Shown here: one piece after another, positions 27,621 to 37,504 of the stretch
Layout of the letters: the number at the start of each line of letters is the position of its first letter
Numbering within the stretch: position 1 is the first letter of the stretch
DNA from: Rummeliibacillus pycnus
Lineage (GTDB): Bacteria; Bacillota; Bacilli; Bacillales_A; Planococcaceae
Assembly (NCBI RefSeq): GCF_002884495.1
Contig: NZ_KZ614145.1
Coordinates: forward strand, 1,440,423 to 1,504,422
DNA: 64,000 nt
Direction: 5' to 3'
Translations under genes and position numbers: made by a program
Notes under the pieces: model-generated
Told to the model about the DNA's origin: nothing
Seen by the model: only the letters and a program-made list of their open reading frames with translations
Databases searched by the model: none

Positions 27621-27671
27621 TAATTCCTTTTCATTCAAGGATGTTTGTCCATGAATGAAAAATATCTTAAC

Positions 27672-29150
27672 TTATTTGCTTAGACGAAGAGCTTTTGCTG
27701 TTGAAGCATGAAGTTCTTTGAATAATTCTGGGTTTTCGATTAGTTTTAAACCATAAGAAGGAATCATTTCTTTGATTTTTGGTTCCCATTCTTTCATACG
27801 TTGTGGGAAACATTTTTTGATGACATTAAGCATAACTGGAACTGCAGTAGAAGCACCAGGAGATGCACCTAGTAATGCAGCTACTGAACCATCTGCACCT
27901 GTGATCACTTCTGTACCGAATTGAAGTGTACCTTTTCCGCCAGCTTCAGTATCTTTAATAACTTGTACACGTTGACCAGCTACGACAATATCCCAATCTT
28001 CGCTTTTAGCGTTTGGAACGAATTCACGTAACTCTTCAATGCGTTGTTCTTTCGATAACATAAGTTGTTGAATTAAGTACTTCGTTAAATCCATGTTTTT
28101 GGCACCAGCCGCTAACATAGTGAAGACATTGTTTGGTTTTACAGAACCAATTAAGTCCATATTTGAACCAGTTTTTAAGAACTTAGGCGAGAAGCCTGCA
28201 AATGGGCCAAATAGTAATGATTTTTTGTTATCAATATAGCGTGTATCAAGGTGTGGTACAGACATTGGTGGTGCACCAACTGCTGCTTTACCATATACTT
28301 TTGCATGATGTTGTTCAACAACTTTAGGGTTTTTACATACTAGGAATAAACCGCTTACTGGGAAACCACCAACGTGTTTACTTTCAGGAATACCTGTTTT
28401 TTGAAGGATTGGTAGACTTCCACCACCAGCACCGATAAAGACAAATTTCGCACTATGGCGTTCAACTTGACCGTTAGCGTTGATTACTTTTACTCCCCAT
28501 GAACCATCGCTATTACGTTTCATATCTTTAACTTGATGTTTATAGTTAATTTCGACATTTTGATTTTTTAAGTTATCAAATAACATACGAGTTAAAGCAC
28601 CGAAGTTAACGTCCGTACCAGAATCAATTTTTGTTGCTGCAATCGGTTCGTTAGATGTACGTCCATCCATAATAAGCGGAATCCATTCTTTCAGTTTTTT
28701 TGGATCATCAGAGAATTCCATACCTTCGAATAGATGATTTTTTGAAAGCGCTTCAAAACGTTTTTTCAAGAATTCTACATTATTCGCCCCTTGCACTAAA
28801 CTCATATGAGGAAGCGGCATAATAAAGTCTTGTGGATTGGTGATTTTTTTGTTGTTAACAAGATATGACCAAAATTGTCTTGAAACTTGGAATTGTTCGT
28901 TAACGTTTACTGCTTTAGTTGTTTCGATTACACCATTTTTTTCAGGAGTGTAGTTAAGCTCACATAATGCAGAGTGCCCTGTTCCTGCATTGTTCCATTC
29001 ATTAGAGCTTTCTTCACCTGGTTTATCAAGTTTCTCAAATACTTTAATATTCCATTCCGGTACTAATTCTTTCAGGAGTGTTCCTAAAGTAGCACTCATG
29101 ATTCCGGCACCAATTAAGATAACATCTGTTTTATTTTGTCCGTTACTCAT
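27672..29150 (-). CDS. mqo: Malate:quinone oxidoreductase
   Basis: A 492-aa flavoprotein with the N-terminal FAD motif [13 protein letters not shown]-like (residues 10-25), [21 protein letters not shown] and the C-terminal [16 protein letters not shown] typical of Mqo. It oxidises malate to oxaloacetate and passes electrons to the membrane quinone pool, as a peripheral membrane enzyme. Length matches the family (about 490-500 aa). AAGGAAGG lies before the ATG. Monocistronic with its own terminator. Confidence 0.94.
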   Translation of the reverse strand: MSNGQNKTDVILIGAGIMSATLGTLLKELVPEWNIKVFEKLDKPGEESSNEWNNAGTGHSALCELNYTPEKNGVIETTKAVNVNEQFQVSRQFWSYLVNNKKITNPQDFIMPLPHMSLVQGANNVEFLKKRFEALSKNHLFEGMEFSDDPKKLKEWIPLIMDGRTSNEPIAATKIDSGTDVNFGALTRMLFDNLKNQNVEINYKHQVKDMKRNSDGSWGVKVINANGQVERHSAKFVFIGAGGGSLPILQKTGIPESKHVGGFPVSGLFLVCKNPKVVEQHHAKVYGKAAVGAPPMSVPHLDTRYIDNKKSLLFGPFAGFSPKFLKTGSNMDLIGSVKPNNVFTMLAAGAKNMDLTKYLIQQLMLSKEQRIEELREFVPNAKSEDWDIVVAGQRVQVIKDTEAGGKGTLQFGTEVITGADGSVAALLGASPGASTAVPVMLNVIKKCFPQRMKEWEPKIKEMIPSYGLKLIENPELFKELHASTAKALRLSK

Positions 29151-29744
29151 TTTTACCTTCCTTATACCCTAATATTTGCAGAAAGGATGTAGGTGCGCCT
29201 GTCTAGGAATCAGCAATTAGGCGCAACCTAATCACACACCTTTTCTGTATCAATAATAACCTTATCTTAGTGTATCACAATTATTTATAAATTAAAATAT
29301 CCACTATTATATTACAGTTATAAGTTAATTAAAAGATGGTAAAAGTGAGAATTTCGTCCACAAGACCTAAGAAACTTATAAAATCCATGGTCATGCTACA
29401 ACTTTAGAATTTAGTTGCATGTTACCAGTCAAACGCTTGTGCTTTTAGCTTCATTAAACTGGATTTTTTTAGTAACCATCCTCTGCACTTAGGTTTTGAA
29501 TCTCTTATCCCTAAACTTCATAACCAATATAATCCACATAATCCGTTATATAACAGACTATAAAATAGTATGATATTTCCTTAGCCGCTTAAAAACTCCA
29601 AAGGTTGTTTAACCTAACAATTTTTAAGTGAATTTGTCACAAGTGTGCATGGTTCTGTGTCCTTAAAATTCAATAACATTCTTCAACTAAAAAATAGCCT
29701 TACACATTTCATTTTGTGCAAAGCTACATTATTTATAATCACAA
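29151..29744. other. Intergenic region upstream of mqo
   Basis: No supportable gene. A short inverted repeat AGGTGCGCCT...AGGCGCAACCT flanks 29190-29230 just upstream of mqo and could be an operator. The rest is AT-rich with no clear structure. Confidence 0.4.
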
Positions 29745-29915
29745 TTATGCGTTTAATTCTTTTTTCATCTCTTCAAGTTCTTCAATTTGCTCTTTTGTTA
29801 GCTCTATTAATTCAGCTGTTGTTGGATCAATCTCTTCAGCAAACTGTAATTGCTCTAATGTTTCTTTTGCATCTGCTAGCATTAATTCAATATTTTCTAA
29901 TTTTAATATGCCCAT
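29745..29915 (-). CDS. Acidic coiled-coil microprotein, 56 aa
   Basis: Minus-strand ORF from ATG 29915 to TAA 29745, with CGAGGAG 9 bases before the start. The product opens MGILKLENIELMLADAKETL and is rich in Glu/Leu with heptad spacing, ending EEMKKELNA. It has no Cys, signal or membrane segment. I do not recognise the family. The good ribosome binding site and codon pattern argue it is real. It stands alone between mqo and a small membrane-protein gene. Confidence 0.65.
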   Translation of the reverse strand: MGILKLENIELMLADAKETLEQLQFAEEIDPTTAELIELTKEQIEELEEMKKELNA

Positions 29916-30257
29916 ATATAACTCCTCGAACGTTTCATTTTTTTACATTTATATTATAGCTTATTTCCTCAAAGTGTCGCATGGAAAACATCATTGGATA
30001 TTTTTAGTAACAAAAAGGAAACTATACATTATAATAATGGATAAAGGATTTTTTCTAATGGGATTTTCCATATTTTTGTTTTAAACTCCAAGCATTACTT
30101 CATCTATTCCTATTTTGATGTTCAGTTACAGAAGAAGCTTTTATGGAGACTATATCTACAGTTTGCATTATCAAAATTAGCAATATGTAAATATTATTGT
30201 TTATTAGATTTTTGTATTATGAAATTGAATTAATGATAAGGAAAGAAGTGATACATT

Positions 30258-30458
30258 TTGAAAACAATTTTAGCGCCATTATTAGCCTATTTGCTTGTAT
30301 GTCTTCTCGCTATCGTAGCACCTGCTTCTGACAGTTATGATACGATAAGCTGGAAATTACTTGTAGGACAGCTATACGCTATTCCAGTTTTAATTGTTGT
30401 ATTATTCATAACATATTTTGTGAAGAAAAAACGTTTAAACAAAGTAATTAAAGGATAG
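30258..30458 (+). CDS. Small two-helix membrane protein, 66 aa
   Basis: Starts at TTG 30258 with AAGGAAAGAAG about 9 bases upstream. Two hydrophobic segments (residues 4-22 and 33-56) are joined by an acidic turn (APASDSYDT) and followed by a basic tail (KKKRLNKVIKG), so both ends should face the cytoplasm. Family not recognised. A terminator follows about 90 bases downstream. The 340 bases upstream (29916-30257) show no further gene. Confidence 0.65.
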   Translation: MKTILAPLLAYLLVCLLAIVAPASDSYDTISWKLLVGQLYAIPVLIVVLFITYFVKKKRLNKVIKG

Positions 30459-30547
30459 CAATTTTGTGTATAAATTGAACAAAAATTAAATGATCTATTA
30501 TATCTTATCTATCGCAGTTCTATATTCGATATCGAATTTATATTCAG

Positions 30548-30584
30548 ACAAAAACGCATTAGTTTACAATGCGTTTTTGTTTCC
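30548..30584. terminator. Bidirectional terminator
   Basis: ACAAAAACGCATT / AATGCGTTTTTGT; serves the small membrane gene on + and the acyl-CoA cluster on -. Confidence 0.85.
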
Positions 30585-30587
30585 AAC

Positions 30588-30985
30588 TTATAAAAAATGA
30601 AGTGTTAATAGAATTACACCCGAAAAATGCCCTTTTAAGACTTCTTGATCATTCTGATTTCCACATGAAAAAGACGCGTAAATAGCAGTTCGAATTTTAT
30701 CTTCTTGCCATTCGTATTTTTCTATTTTCACTTCACAAATAATTGTACCTCCCGTAAACACAGGTTTTATAAATTCAAAATTCATATTACGAGCAAGTAC
30801 ATTATTATCTCCCACTACTTTTGTTGGTAGAGTTGCTGTCAATAGTCCTTGAACAACAAATCGCCCCTGCTCATCTAGAGTTCTATGATGAAACCCACTG
30901 AGATTTCAGTGAATATTTCAACATCTCTTAATGTAAAAGTCCTTTCAAATGAAATAATGTCTCCTACTTTTAAGGACATATACAT
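30588..30985 (-). pseudogene. MaoC-like hot-dog dehydratase gene with a frameshift
   Basis: From ATG 30985 (GGGAGG upstream) the frame reads MYMSLKVGDIISFERTFTLR and DVEIFTEIS, a MaoC-like start. After the TCTCAGTGGG near 30890-30900 it runs into a stop. Shifting frame restores FHHRTLDEQGRFVVQGLL, then TATLPTKVVGDNNVLARNMN to the stop at 30588. The expected EISG-FHHRT junction is recovered by removing two bases (TC), so a 2-base insertion, real or artefactual, breaks the gene. An intact product would be a 132-aa single hot-dog protein hydrating enoyl-CoA or acting on a related thioester. It is the last gene of the acyl-CoA cluster. Confidence 0.8.
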
Positions 30986-31062
30986 TCTTCCTCCCTTAAA
31001 GCTGATATGTTATTGGAAATCTAACTATTTTATTTATCGCAAACATTTTCATCTTCATTTTT

Positions 31063-32583
31063 TTATACTTTAAATTTTTGTCTAAGTTGATACTTCATTA
31101 GCTTTCCAGATGCGTTTCTCGGTAGCCTATCCTCGAAGATTACTTTTTTCGGGCATTTGTAACCTGCTAAATTTTGTTTTGTAAATGCAATAATTTCTTC
31201 CTCCGTTAATGAATGGCCATCCTTTTGAACGATGATAGCAGTTACAACCTCTCCCCAGTTAGGGTCAGGAGTTCCGATAATCGCTACTTCTGCAACCCCT
31301 TTATACGTTGCAATAGTATTTTCTACTTCTATAGAGTAGATGTTTTCTCCACCAGAAATAATCATATCCTTACTTCTGTCAACTAATAGAATATAGCCCT
31401 CTTCATTTCTAACTGCTAAATCCCCTGAATATAACCAACCATTTCGAATTGTCTGACTTGTTGCCTCTGGATTTTTATAATACCCTTTCATAATGGATGG
31501 CGCCTTGAAAATAAGCTCCCCTATCTGCCCTATTTTCGCTGATTCGCCAGTTGAAGTTACTATATCCACTAAGGTGTTCAACATCGCGTATTTTCCTGAC
31601 ATTCCCGCATGTTCGTCGTGATCCTCTGGATATAAAATAATAGCAGCAGGTCCAGTTTCTGTTTGACCACATAGACTATAAAAATTACTTGACCCAAAAT
31701 AAGCAATACTTTTTGTTACAACTTCTTTGGACATTGGGGCAGCACCATAAAGAAACTTTTGCATGGATGAAAAATCAAAATGGTTTTTTTTCGGAATTTG
31801 TAAAAAAGCTATATACATTGTTGGAACTGCTAACATATTGGTAATTTTATATTTTCCAATATCACTCAATATAGTCGTTGGAATAAATTCGCTATAAATA
31901 ACACCAAAACCACCAAGATATAATTGCGGAAGCAGACAAAGGTGTAGCTGTGCGCAATGGAAAAGTGGCGCAAAATGTAGCCATCTTTCTTTTGGGTGAT
32001 AACCAAGGGACAAACTAGTTTGTAAAATTACGTTTTTAATACGTTCGTGATCGAATACGGCACCTTTAGGGAAACCTGTTGTACCTGATGTATACATAAT
32101 TGTTAAATCATCTGTGTTTGAGATATCTATTGAAGGATTAGATTCATTCCTTGAAAAGCATTGATGGTATGATTTAAAAGATTGGTTATTTGCATTTGGA
32201 ACAGAAATTCTATTTTCAATGATGATATCGTTTCCAATTGCTTTTACCATTTCTTCTTCAAATTCAGTATCTGTAATAATATGCTTTGACTCCGAATGAT
32301 GAATAATGTACGCAAGTTCTTTGTATAGCAATCTAAAATTCAACGGAACAATGACTGCACCGATTTTTGCAAGCGCAAAATAAGAAATGATAAAGTAGTC
32401 TGAGTTTTTCATCATAAGTGCTACTTTATCACCTTTTTTCACACCATTTTCAATTAATCCATGTGCAAATTGATTGACGGTTTTATTAAATTCCTCATAA
32501 GTATAGTGTTGATCTTGATAGAGTAAGGCTTCCTTTAATGGATGTCTTACTGCATTACACTCCAATGCTTGAACGATATTCAT
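31063..32583 (-). CDS. AMP-forming acyl-CoA synthetase
   Basis: A 506-aa ANL-superfamily enzyme. P-loop-like motif TIMYTSGTTGFPKGAVF (about residues 170-187), the hinge region YSGDLAVRNEEGYILLVDRSKDMI and the catalytic Lys in RNASGKLMKYQLR near the C-terminus are all present. It would activate a fatty or aromatic acid to its CoA thioester with ATP. Substrate is undetermined; the neighbours (acyl-CoA dehydrogenase, thiolase, hydratase) indicate a beta-oxidation-like route. It lies in the minus-strand cluster 71 bases after the thiolase gene. Confidence 0.92.
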   Translation of the reverse strand: MNIVQALECNAVRHPLKEALLYQDQHYTYEEFNKTVNQFAHGLIENGVKKGDKVALMMKNSDYFIISYFALAKIGAVIVPLNFRLLYKELAYIIHHSESKHIITDTEFEEEMVKAIGNDIIIENRISVPNANNQSFKSYHQCFSRNESNPSIDISNTDDLTIMYTSGTTGFPKGAVFDHERIKNVILQTSLSLGYHPKERWLHFAPLFHCAQLHLCLLPQLYLGGFGVIYSEFIPTTILSDIGKYKITNMLAVPTMYIAFLQIPKKNHFDFSSMQKFLYGAAPMSKEVVTKSIAYFGSSNFYSLCGQTETGPAAIILYPEDHDEHAGMSGKYAMLNTLVDIVTSTGESAKIGQIGELIFKAPSIMKGYYKNPEATSQTIRNGWLYSGDLAVRNEEGYILLVDRSKDMIISGGENIYSIEVENTIATYKGVAEVAIIGTPDPNWGEVVTAIIVQKDGHSLTEEEIIAFTKQNLAGYKCPKKVIFEDRLPRNASGKLMKYQLRQKFKV

Positions 32584-32653
32584 AAGTAATTCGCCCCTTT
32601 TTTAAAAATTAGAATGTTTACTCGTGCCAATCTATTTGAATATGAAAAACGTA

Positions 32654-33832
32654 TTACCCTTTTTCATATAAAGTTACAACACAAGCACCACCGAGCCCTA
32701 AGTTATGTTGTAATGCAAATTTTGCTCCTTCTACTTGTCGATTTCCTGCATCTCCACGCAATTGCCATACTAACTCCGTACATTGTGCCAAACCTGTTGC
32801 GCCAAGAGGATGACCTTTTGACATTAAGCCACCAGACGGATTGATGACATATTTTCCACCGTACGTATTGTCCCCATCATTGATCAATTTCGTTGCTTCT
32901 CCTTCACCGCAAAGTCCTAATGCTTCATAAGTGATTACTTCATTTGGTGTAAAGCAGTCATGAAGTTCAACTACATCTATATCAGATGGTTCCACACCTG
33001 CCTTTTCAAATACTGCTTGCGCTGCACGAGCAGACATATTGCTACCTACTAAATGTATACTATCCGAAATACTATCAGGCATATCCGTTGTCATAGATTG
33101 AGCAACAATTTTCACTGCTTTATGGATATTATGTTTTTGGGCAAACTGATCGCTACAAACAATTACTGCGGCTGCTCCGCATGTTGGTGGACAGGCCATA
33201 TATCTCGTGAGTCCCGGATAGATAACTGGAGCATTCATGACCTCATCTAATTGTAATTCTTGTGTAAATAAGGAATATGGGTTGTTGACAGCATGTTTTC
33301 GTGATTTTATAGCCACTTTTCCGAATATATCCAAATTTGCATCATATTTTTTTAGATATTCTAAACCTGCAGCACCAAAAACTTTTAATGCAACTGGACC
33401 ATCAGGTAATTCAGGATTTAGTTCCTCAAAACTGTTGGAAAGCCATTGGAAAGGTGAAGTTCGATCTGTCCAATTATCACCTATTACGCCTGGCTTCATC
33501 TCTTCAAAGCCAAATGCTAGTACACAATTAGCTACTCCTGATTCAACTGCTTGTCTTGCCATATATAGAGCTGTTGAACCCGATGAGCAATTATTATTGA
33601 CATTAATAATCGGAATACCTGTCATTCCCACTCGGTACAACGCTGTTTGACCACAGGTACTGTCACCATAAACATAGCTAGCATACGCTTGATTCACATC
33701 TGATAAATCAATACCTGCATCAGCAAGAGCTCCTCGAATTGCTTTGGTTGCCATGATTTCATAAGGCTCGTTTCTTCCTGGCTTCTCAAACTTCACCATA
33801 CTTACTCCAATTACATTCGCTTGGCTTCCCAT
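32654..33832 (-). CDS. SCP-x/lipid-transfer type thiolase
   Basis: A 392-aa thiolase-fold protein with the nucleophile Cys82 in NVNNNCSSGST and the C-terminal GGLMSKGHPLGATG with the catalytic His. The set HDCFTPNEVITYEALGLC is typical of SCP2-thiolase-like acetyl-CoA acetyltransferases. It would cleave a 3-ketoacyl-CoA in the last step of the pathway. The start is ATG 33832, 6 bases after AGGAGG; a longer in-frame extension to 33916 precedes this site. Confidence 0.9.
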   Translation of the reverse strand: MGSQANVIGVSMVKFEKPGRNEPYEIMATKAIRGALADAGIDLSDVNQAYASYVYGDSTCGQTALYRVGMTGIPIINVNNNCSSGSTALYMARQAVESGVANCVLAFGFEEMKPGVIGDNWTDRTSPFQWLSNSFEELNPELPDGPVALKVFGAAGLEYLKKYDANLDIFGKVAIKSRKHAVNNPYSLFTQELQLDEVMNAPVIYPGLTRYMACPPTCGAAAVIVCSDQFAQKHNIHKAVKIVAQSMTTDMPDSISDSIHLVGSNMSARAAQAVFEKAGVEPSDIDVVELHDCFTPNEVITYEALGLCGEGEATKLINDGDNTYGGKYVINPSGGLMSKGHPLGATGLAQCTELVWQLRGDAGNRQVEGAKFALQHNLGLGGACVVTLYEKG

Positions 33833-33887
33833 AAAAGTCCTCCTATTTTTCGTATTCATACATCTATTCTTATTAAATTGATCTCTT

Positions 33888-34653
33888 TTATCGAGGTGAC
33901 ATTCGAATACCACCATCTAAACGAATGACTTCACCATTCAGATATTCATGTTCCATGATAAAAGTAGCCAACTCCGCATACTCATAGGGTCTACCTAATC
34001 GTTTTGGAAACTCCACACTTTCTGATAACTTCTGAATTACCTTCTCAGATAAACCTGCTGCCATTGGTGTCATAAATAAGCCTGGTGCAATTGTATTCAC
34101 ACGAATGCCATACTGAGATAAATCGCGAGATATTGGTAATGTCATCCCCGCTACTCCAGCTTTACTTGCTCCATATGCCGCTTGCCCCATTTGTCCATCA
34201 AAAGCGGCGACAGAAGCCGTATTGACAATTACCCCTCGTTCTCCTGAGTCAGTAAGTGGTTCATTATTCTTCATTTGCGGCTAATCTTAATACATTAAAT
34301 GTGCCAGTTAGATTCACAGCGATTACTTTATTGAAATCTTCTAAAGGTAATACGCCATTTCTCCCAATTGTTTTCCCGGGTGTGCCAACACCTGCACAGT
34401 TGACACATATGTGAATCGCTCCAAATGAGTTTATCACCTGATTGATTCCATTTTGGACGGATTCCTCATTTGAAACATTGACCAGTGCAAATTGAACATT
34501 TTCTCCAAATTGTGCCACTGCTTCTTTTGCTTTCTCTGCATTTACATCAAAAATGATGACCTTTGCACCTTTTTCAATTAATCTGGTTACAGTAGCAAGC
34601 CCTAAACCTGAAGCTCCTCCTGTAACTACTGCTACCTTATCTTGTAAATTCAA
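33888..34653 (-). pseudogene. Short-chain dehydrogenase (HSD10-like) gene with a frameshift
   Basis: From TTG 34653 (AAAGGAG upstream) the frame gives VAVVTGGASGLGLATVTRL with a Rossmann TGGASGLG motif, NCAGVG and [13 protein letters not shown], then ends prematurely near 34264. The next frame continues immediately as [20 protein letters not shown], with the catalytic YGASK, and [15 protein letters not shown] to 33888. Together they form a 255-aa 3-hydroxyacyl-CoA dehydrogenase of the type II (HSD17B10) kind. The junction needs one base removed or two added. The downstream part has no ribosome binding site. True pseudogene or a sequence error; the latter is possible because both halves are otherwise intact. 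Confidence 0.85.
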
Positions 34654-34692
34654 TTTTGAACATCTCCTTTTTTTCGTTTACTTGCTCGATCT

Positions 34693-35862
34693 CTACTGAT
34701 TCGTAAGTCTATTAATGGTTTCTGAATCAAACCCCAATTCTTTTAAAATTTCTACTGTATGAGTCCCTGTTTGTACACCCGTAAATCGGTACTCAGCGGG
34801 TTGTGTCGAAAACTTAATCGGAAAGGCAATCTGTTGTTGTGTCCCTCCAACTAGTTTAGGTACTTCGACTACTAAACCTCTTGTCTCTATTTGTGGATGT
34901 GCGACAGATTCAGAGAATTGCAAAACAGGTTCGATACAGCCGTCAAAATCATCTCCGAGAATTTTGAGCCATTCTTCAAATGTCTTCTTTTTAAATGTTT
35001 CCGTTAGAATCTTTTTAAATGCTTGTTGACTCTCCGAATTGTCACTACTACTTAACTCAAGTAAATTTAGATCTCCTATTAATTCACAGAGCCGTAATTG
35101 AAATTGTGGTTCCAAACTGCCAACAGAAAAATAGCGTTGATCCTTTGTTTCGTAGAAATCGTAGAACCCTCCACCATTTAATAGGAATGATTCAGCTTCG
35201 GGTTCTATTCCTCCAACTAAATAGCCGGAACCATACATAGCATTTAATGCAAAAACTGCATCCGTTATACTTAAATCGATTGATTGACCTTCCCCTGTTT
35301 TTTCTCTATGGTATACGGCTGCTAAAATACCAACTACAGCTGGAAGCGATCCACCCGCAAGATCTGCAACTTGAATTCCAGACGGAACAGGACTTTGATT
35401 TTTTCTAAAGGAATAACTTGCAACACCTGCTAAAGACAAATAATTAATATCATGACCTGCACGATTACGAAGAGGGCCAGTTTGACCGTATCCTGTAATG
35501 GAGCAATAAATAATTTTTGGATTAATTTCTTTCAATTTTTCATAGCCAATGCCCAATCGATCCATAACGCCTGGTCTAAATTGCTCAACAACAATGTCAT
35601 AATCTTTTACTAATTGATAGATCACTTCTTTTGCTTCTTCTTTTTTCAAATCCAATGCTAAAGATCGTTTCGATCGATTAAGATGTCCGAATACCGCTGA
35701 AACTTCACCATCTATCGGGCCCAAAACTTTTGTAAGATCTACACGTTCTGGTGACTCTATTTTTAATACATCAGCACCCATATCTGCTAGCATCATCGTT
35801 GCAAATGGACCTGGCAAAAGGGTTGTGAAATCTAAAATTTTCAAACCGGATAAAATCCCCAT
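34693..35862 (-). CDS. CaiB/BaiF family (class III) CoA-transferase
   Basis: A 389-aa protein with the family start LKILDFTTLLPGPFATMMLADMGADVLKIE, the DLKKEEAKEVIYQL segment and GYGQTGP. The catalytic Asp is expected in GIQVADLAGG near residue 168. These enzymes move CoA between carboxylic acids, allowing substrate activation without ATP. In this cluster it may exchange CoA between product and substrate or replace the ligase. AGGAGG is 8 bases from the ATG. Confidence 0.92.
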   Translation of the reverse strand: MGILSGLKILDFTTLLPGPFATMMLADMGADVLKIESPERVDLTKVLGPIDGEVSAVFGHLNRSKRSLALDLKKEEAKEVIYQLVKDYDIVVEQFRPGVMDRLGIGYEKLKEINPKIIYCSITGYGQTGPLRNRAGHDINYLSLAGVASYSFRKNQSPVPSGIQVADLAGGSLPAVVGILAAVYHREKTGEGQSIDLSITDAVFALNAMYGSGYLVGGIEPEAESFLLNGGGFYDFYETKDQRYFSVGSLEPQFQLRLCELIGDLNLLELSSSDNSESQQAFKKILTETFKKKTFEEWLKILGDDFDGCIEPVLQFSESVAHPQIETRGLVVEVPKLVGGTQQQIAFPIKFSTQPAEYRFTGVQTGTHTVEILKELGFDSETINRLTNQ

Positions 35863-35921
35863 ATTTCGCCCTCCTTGTGAAACTCTATTATATGATTGAT
35901 ATTATGAATTATTAGGAACCC

Positions 35922-37079
35922 TTACTTTCCTAGAACATCCTTACTAATAATTTCCTTCATAATTTCAGATGTTCCTCCATAAATGCGCTGTACTCTTGCA
36001 TCTGTAAATGCTCTTGAAATTGGATATTCCTCCATATAACCATATCCTCCAAATAACTGTAAGCACCCATCAACAACTCGACCTTGTGCTTCTGTTGAAG
36101 AGAGCTTTGCAATACTAGCAGCTGCAGTAGTTAACTGATTATTTTGTAATAGGTCTATGCATTGATTGACATAAGCGCGATTGACTTTGGCTTCGGTAGT
36201 CATTTCAGCAATTTTATGTCGAACTGTTTGAAGTTTACTAAGAGGTGCACCAAATGCTTCTCTTTCATGAAGGTATTTCACTGTAATTTCCAAAGCTCCT
36301 TCCATAGCACCACATGCACCAACAGCAAGTATCGTTCTTTCTCTTGGTAATTCATGCATTAATGTGATGAAGCCACGATCGACTTCTCCTAAAACTTGGC
36401 TTGGCTTTACAACAATATCTTCAAAAAATAATTCAGAAGTATCAGCTGAATGTTGACCGATTTTCTTTAGTTTCTTTCCTTTTATAAGCCCTTTACTATT
36501 AGCATCCACTATAAAGAGGGTCGTTCCTTTGGATGCAGGGACACGTTGATTTGTTTTGGTTACAACGATGGCAAAATCAAAATGTTGACCATTCGAGATA
36601 AATGTCTTGGATCCGTTAATGTGATAATTACCTGTTACTTCATTTTTGACTGCAGTTGTTTTGATTCCTTGCAGATCACTTCCAGCAGCTGGTTCACTCA
36701 TAGCAATTGCTCCAACAAATTCACCCGTTACCATCTTTGGTAAATAGTATGCTTTTTGTTCTTCTGTACCTGAGTTAAGAATGTAATGTGCTACTATATT
36801 CGAATGAACAGCCAAGTTTCCTGAAATAGAATTAAATCCTAGTCTACTGAATTCATCAATAATACTTGCGGAAAAGTGGAATGGTGCTCCTAATCCTCCA
36901 TACTGCTGAGGAATATCAACACAAAGCAATCCTTCATCTCCGAACCTTCTCCATAGCTCTTTTGGAATAATGCCATCTTCTTCCCATTTATTGTAATGAT
37001 CTTCAATTTCTTTTTTAGCAAACGCCTGAATTGTTCTTTTAAACAATGTAATTTCTTCTTCGATCGCCATTGATTTCAT
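35922..37079 (-). CDS. Acyl-CoA dehydrogenase
   Basis: A 385-aa flavoprotein with the FAD/substrate motifs GAIAMSEPAAGSDLQGIKTTA, TFISNGQ and the C-terminal CLQLFGGYGYMEEYPISRAFTDARVQRIYGGTSEIM. The last contains the position of the catalytic Glu (IYGGTSEI). It catalyses the first oxidation step of acyl-CoA breakdown. It is the first gene of the minus-strand cluster and has a sigma-54 promoter about 45 bases upstream of its start, so the cluster is expected to depend on the divergent activator. GGGGAGG precedes the ATG. Confidence 0.93.
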   Translation of the reverse strand: MKSMAIEEEITLFKRTIQAFAKKEIEDHYNKWEEDGIIPKELWRRFGDEGLLCVDIPQQYGGLGAPFHFSASIIDEFSRLGFNSISGNLAVHSNIVAHYILNSGTEEQKAYYLPKMVTGEFVGAIAMSEPAAGSDLQGIKTTAVKNEVTGNYHINGSKTFISNGQHFDFAIVVTKTNQRVPASKGTTLFIVDANSKGLIKGKKLKKIGQHSADTSELFFEDIVVKPSQVLGEVDRGFITLMHELPRERTILAVGACGAMEGALEITVKYLHEREAFGAPLSKLQTVRHKIAEMTTEAKVNRAYVNQCIDLLQNNQLTTAAASIAKLSSTEAQGRVVDGCLQLFGGYGYMEEYPISRAFTDARVQRIYGGTSEIMKEIISKDVLGK

Positions 37080-37121
37080 GTTGTATCCTCCCCGCTTTGA
37101 TAGTCTTTTAAACTACTTAGT

Positions 37122-37138
37122 TTGCAATTTTCATGCCA
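37122..37138 (-). promoter_or_regulatory. Sigma-54 (-24/-12) promoter of the acyl-CoA cluster
   Basis: On the minus strand: TGGCAT-N5-TTGCAA, against the consensus TGGCAC-N5-TTGC. The predicted transcription start is about 37112, leaving a leader of about 33 bases before ATG 37079. The adjacent gene encodes a sigma-54 activator. Confidence 0.85.
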
Positions 37139-37248
37139 TTTTTTATTTGTCAATTTTATAACTCCATTTGAGTTAGATACGAATGTTACAACACATTAAC
37201 CTTTTACTATTAGACTTGGATGTTCCACTACAGACTGCGCTTTCCAAC

Positions 37249-37367
37249 AGGACATTGTATAAGCTTCATTGAATTAACATCGCACGAAGAAAATACAAAT
37301 GCATTTTTGAGAATTCTCCATCTTTCGATTCACAATGAACAAAATTGATTATCATTAAATGCTCCTA
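37249..37367 (+). repeat. Dispersed repeat, copy A
   Basis: Shares ordered blocks with 54535-54643: AGGACATTG, CACGAAGAAAATAC.AAT and CATTAAATG.TC. It separates the sigma-54 promoter from the activator gene. Confidence 0.5.
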
Positions 37368-37436
37368 TTTTTTTATATGAATTTTATAAACAAAAGCTTT
37401 TTATGTACTTATGTTGTAAACTATAATTAACAGAAT

Positions 37437-37474
37437 ATTGTAAATTGTTAATAAAATAGTAAAGATTTATTAAC
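37437..37474. promoter_or_regulatory. Candidate upstream activator sites
   Basis: ATTGTAAATTGTTAAT (37437-37452) recurs with one change at 39844-39859. GTTAATAAA / TTTATTAAC form an inverted repeat at 37447-37474, and ATTAACA...TGTTAAT another just before it. These lie about 300 bases upstream of the sigma-54 promoter, a normal enhancer distance. Confidence 0.6.
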
Positions 37475-37504
37475 GGTTATTTCTATCACCTTCGAAAGGA
37501 TTTG

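Noticed and set aside
32612-32640. Perfect -24 box TGGCAC upstream of the acyl-CoA ligase on the minus strand
   Set aside because: The position for TTGC at -12 reads AACATT; only half of the sigma-54 promoter is present.
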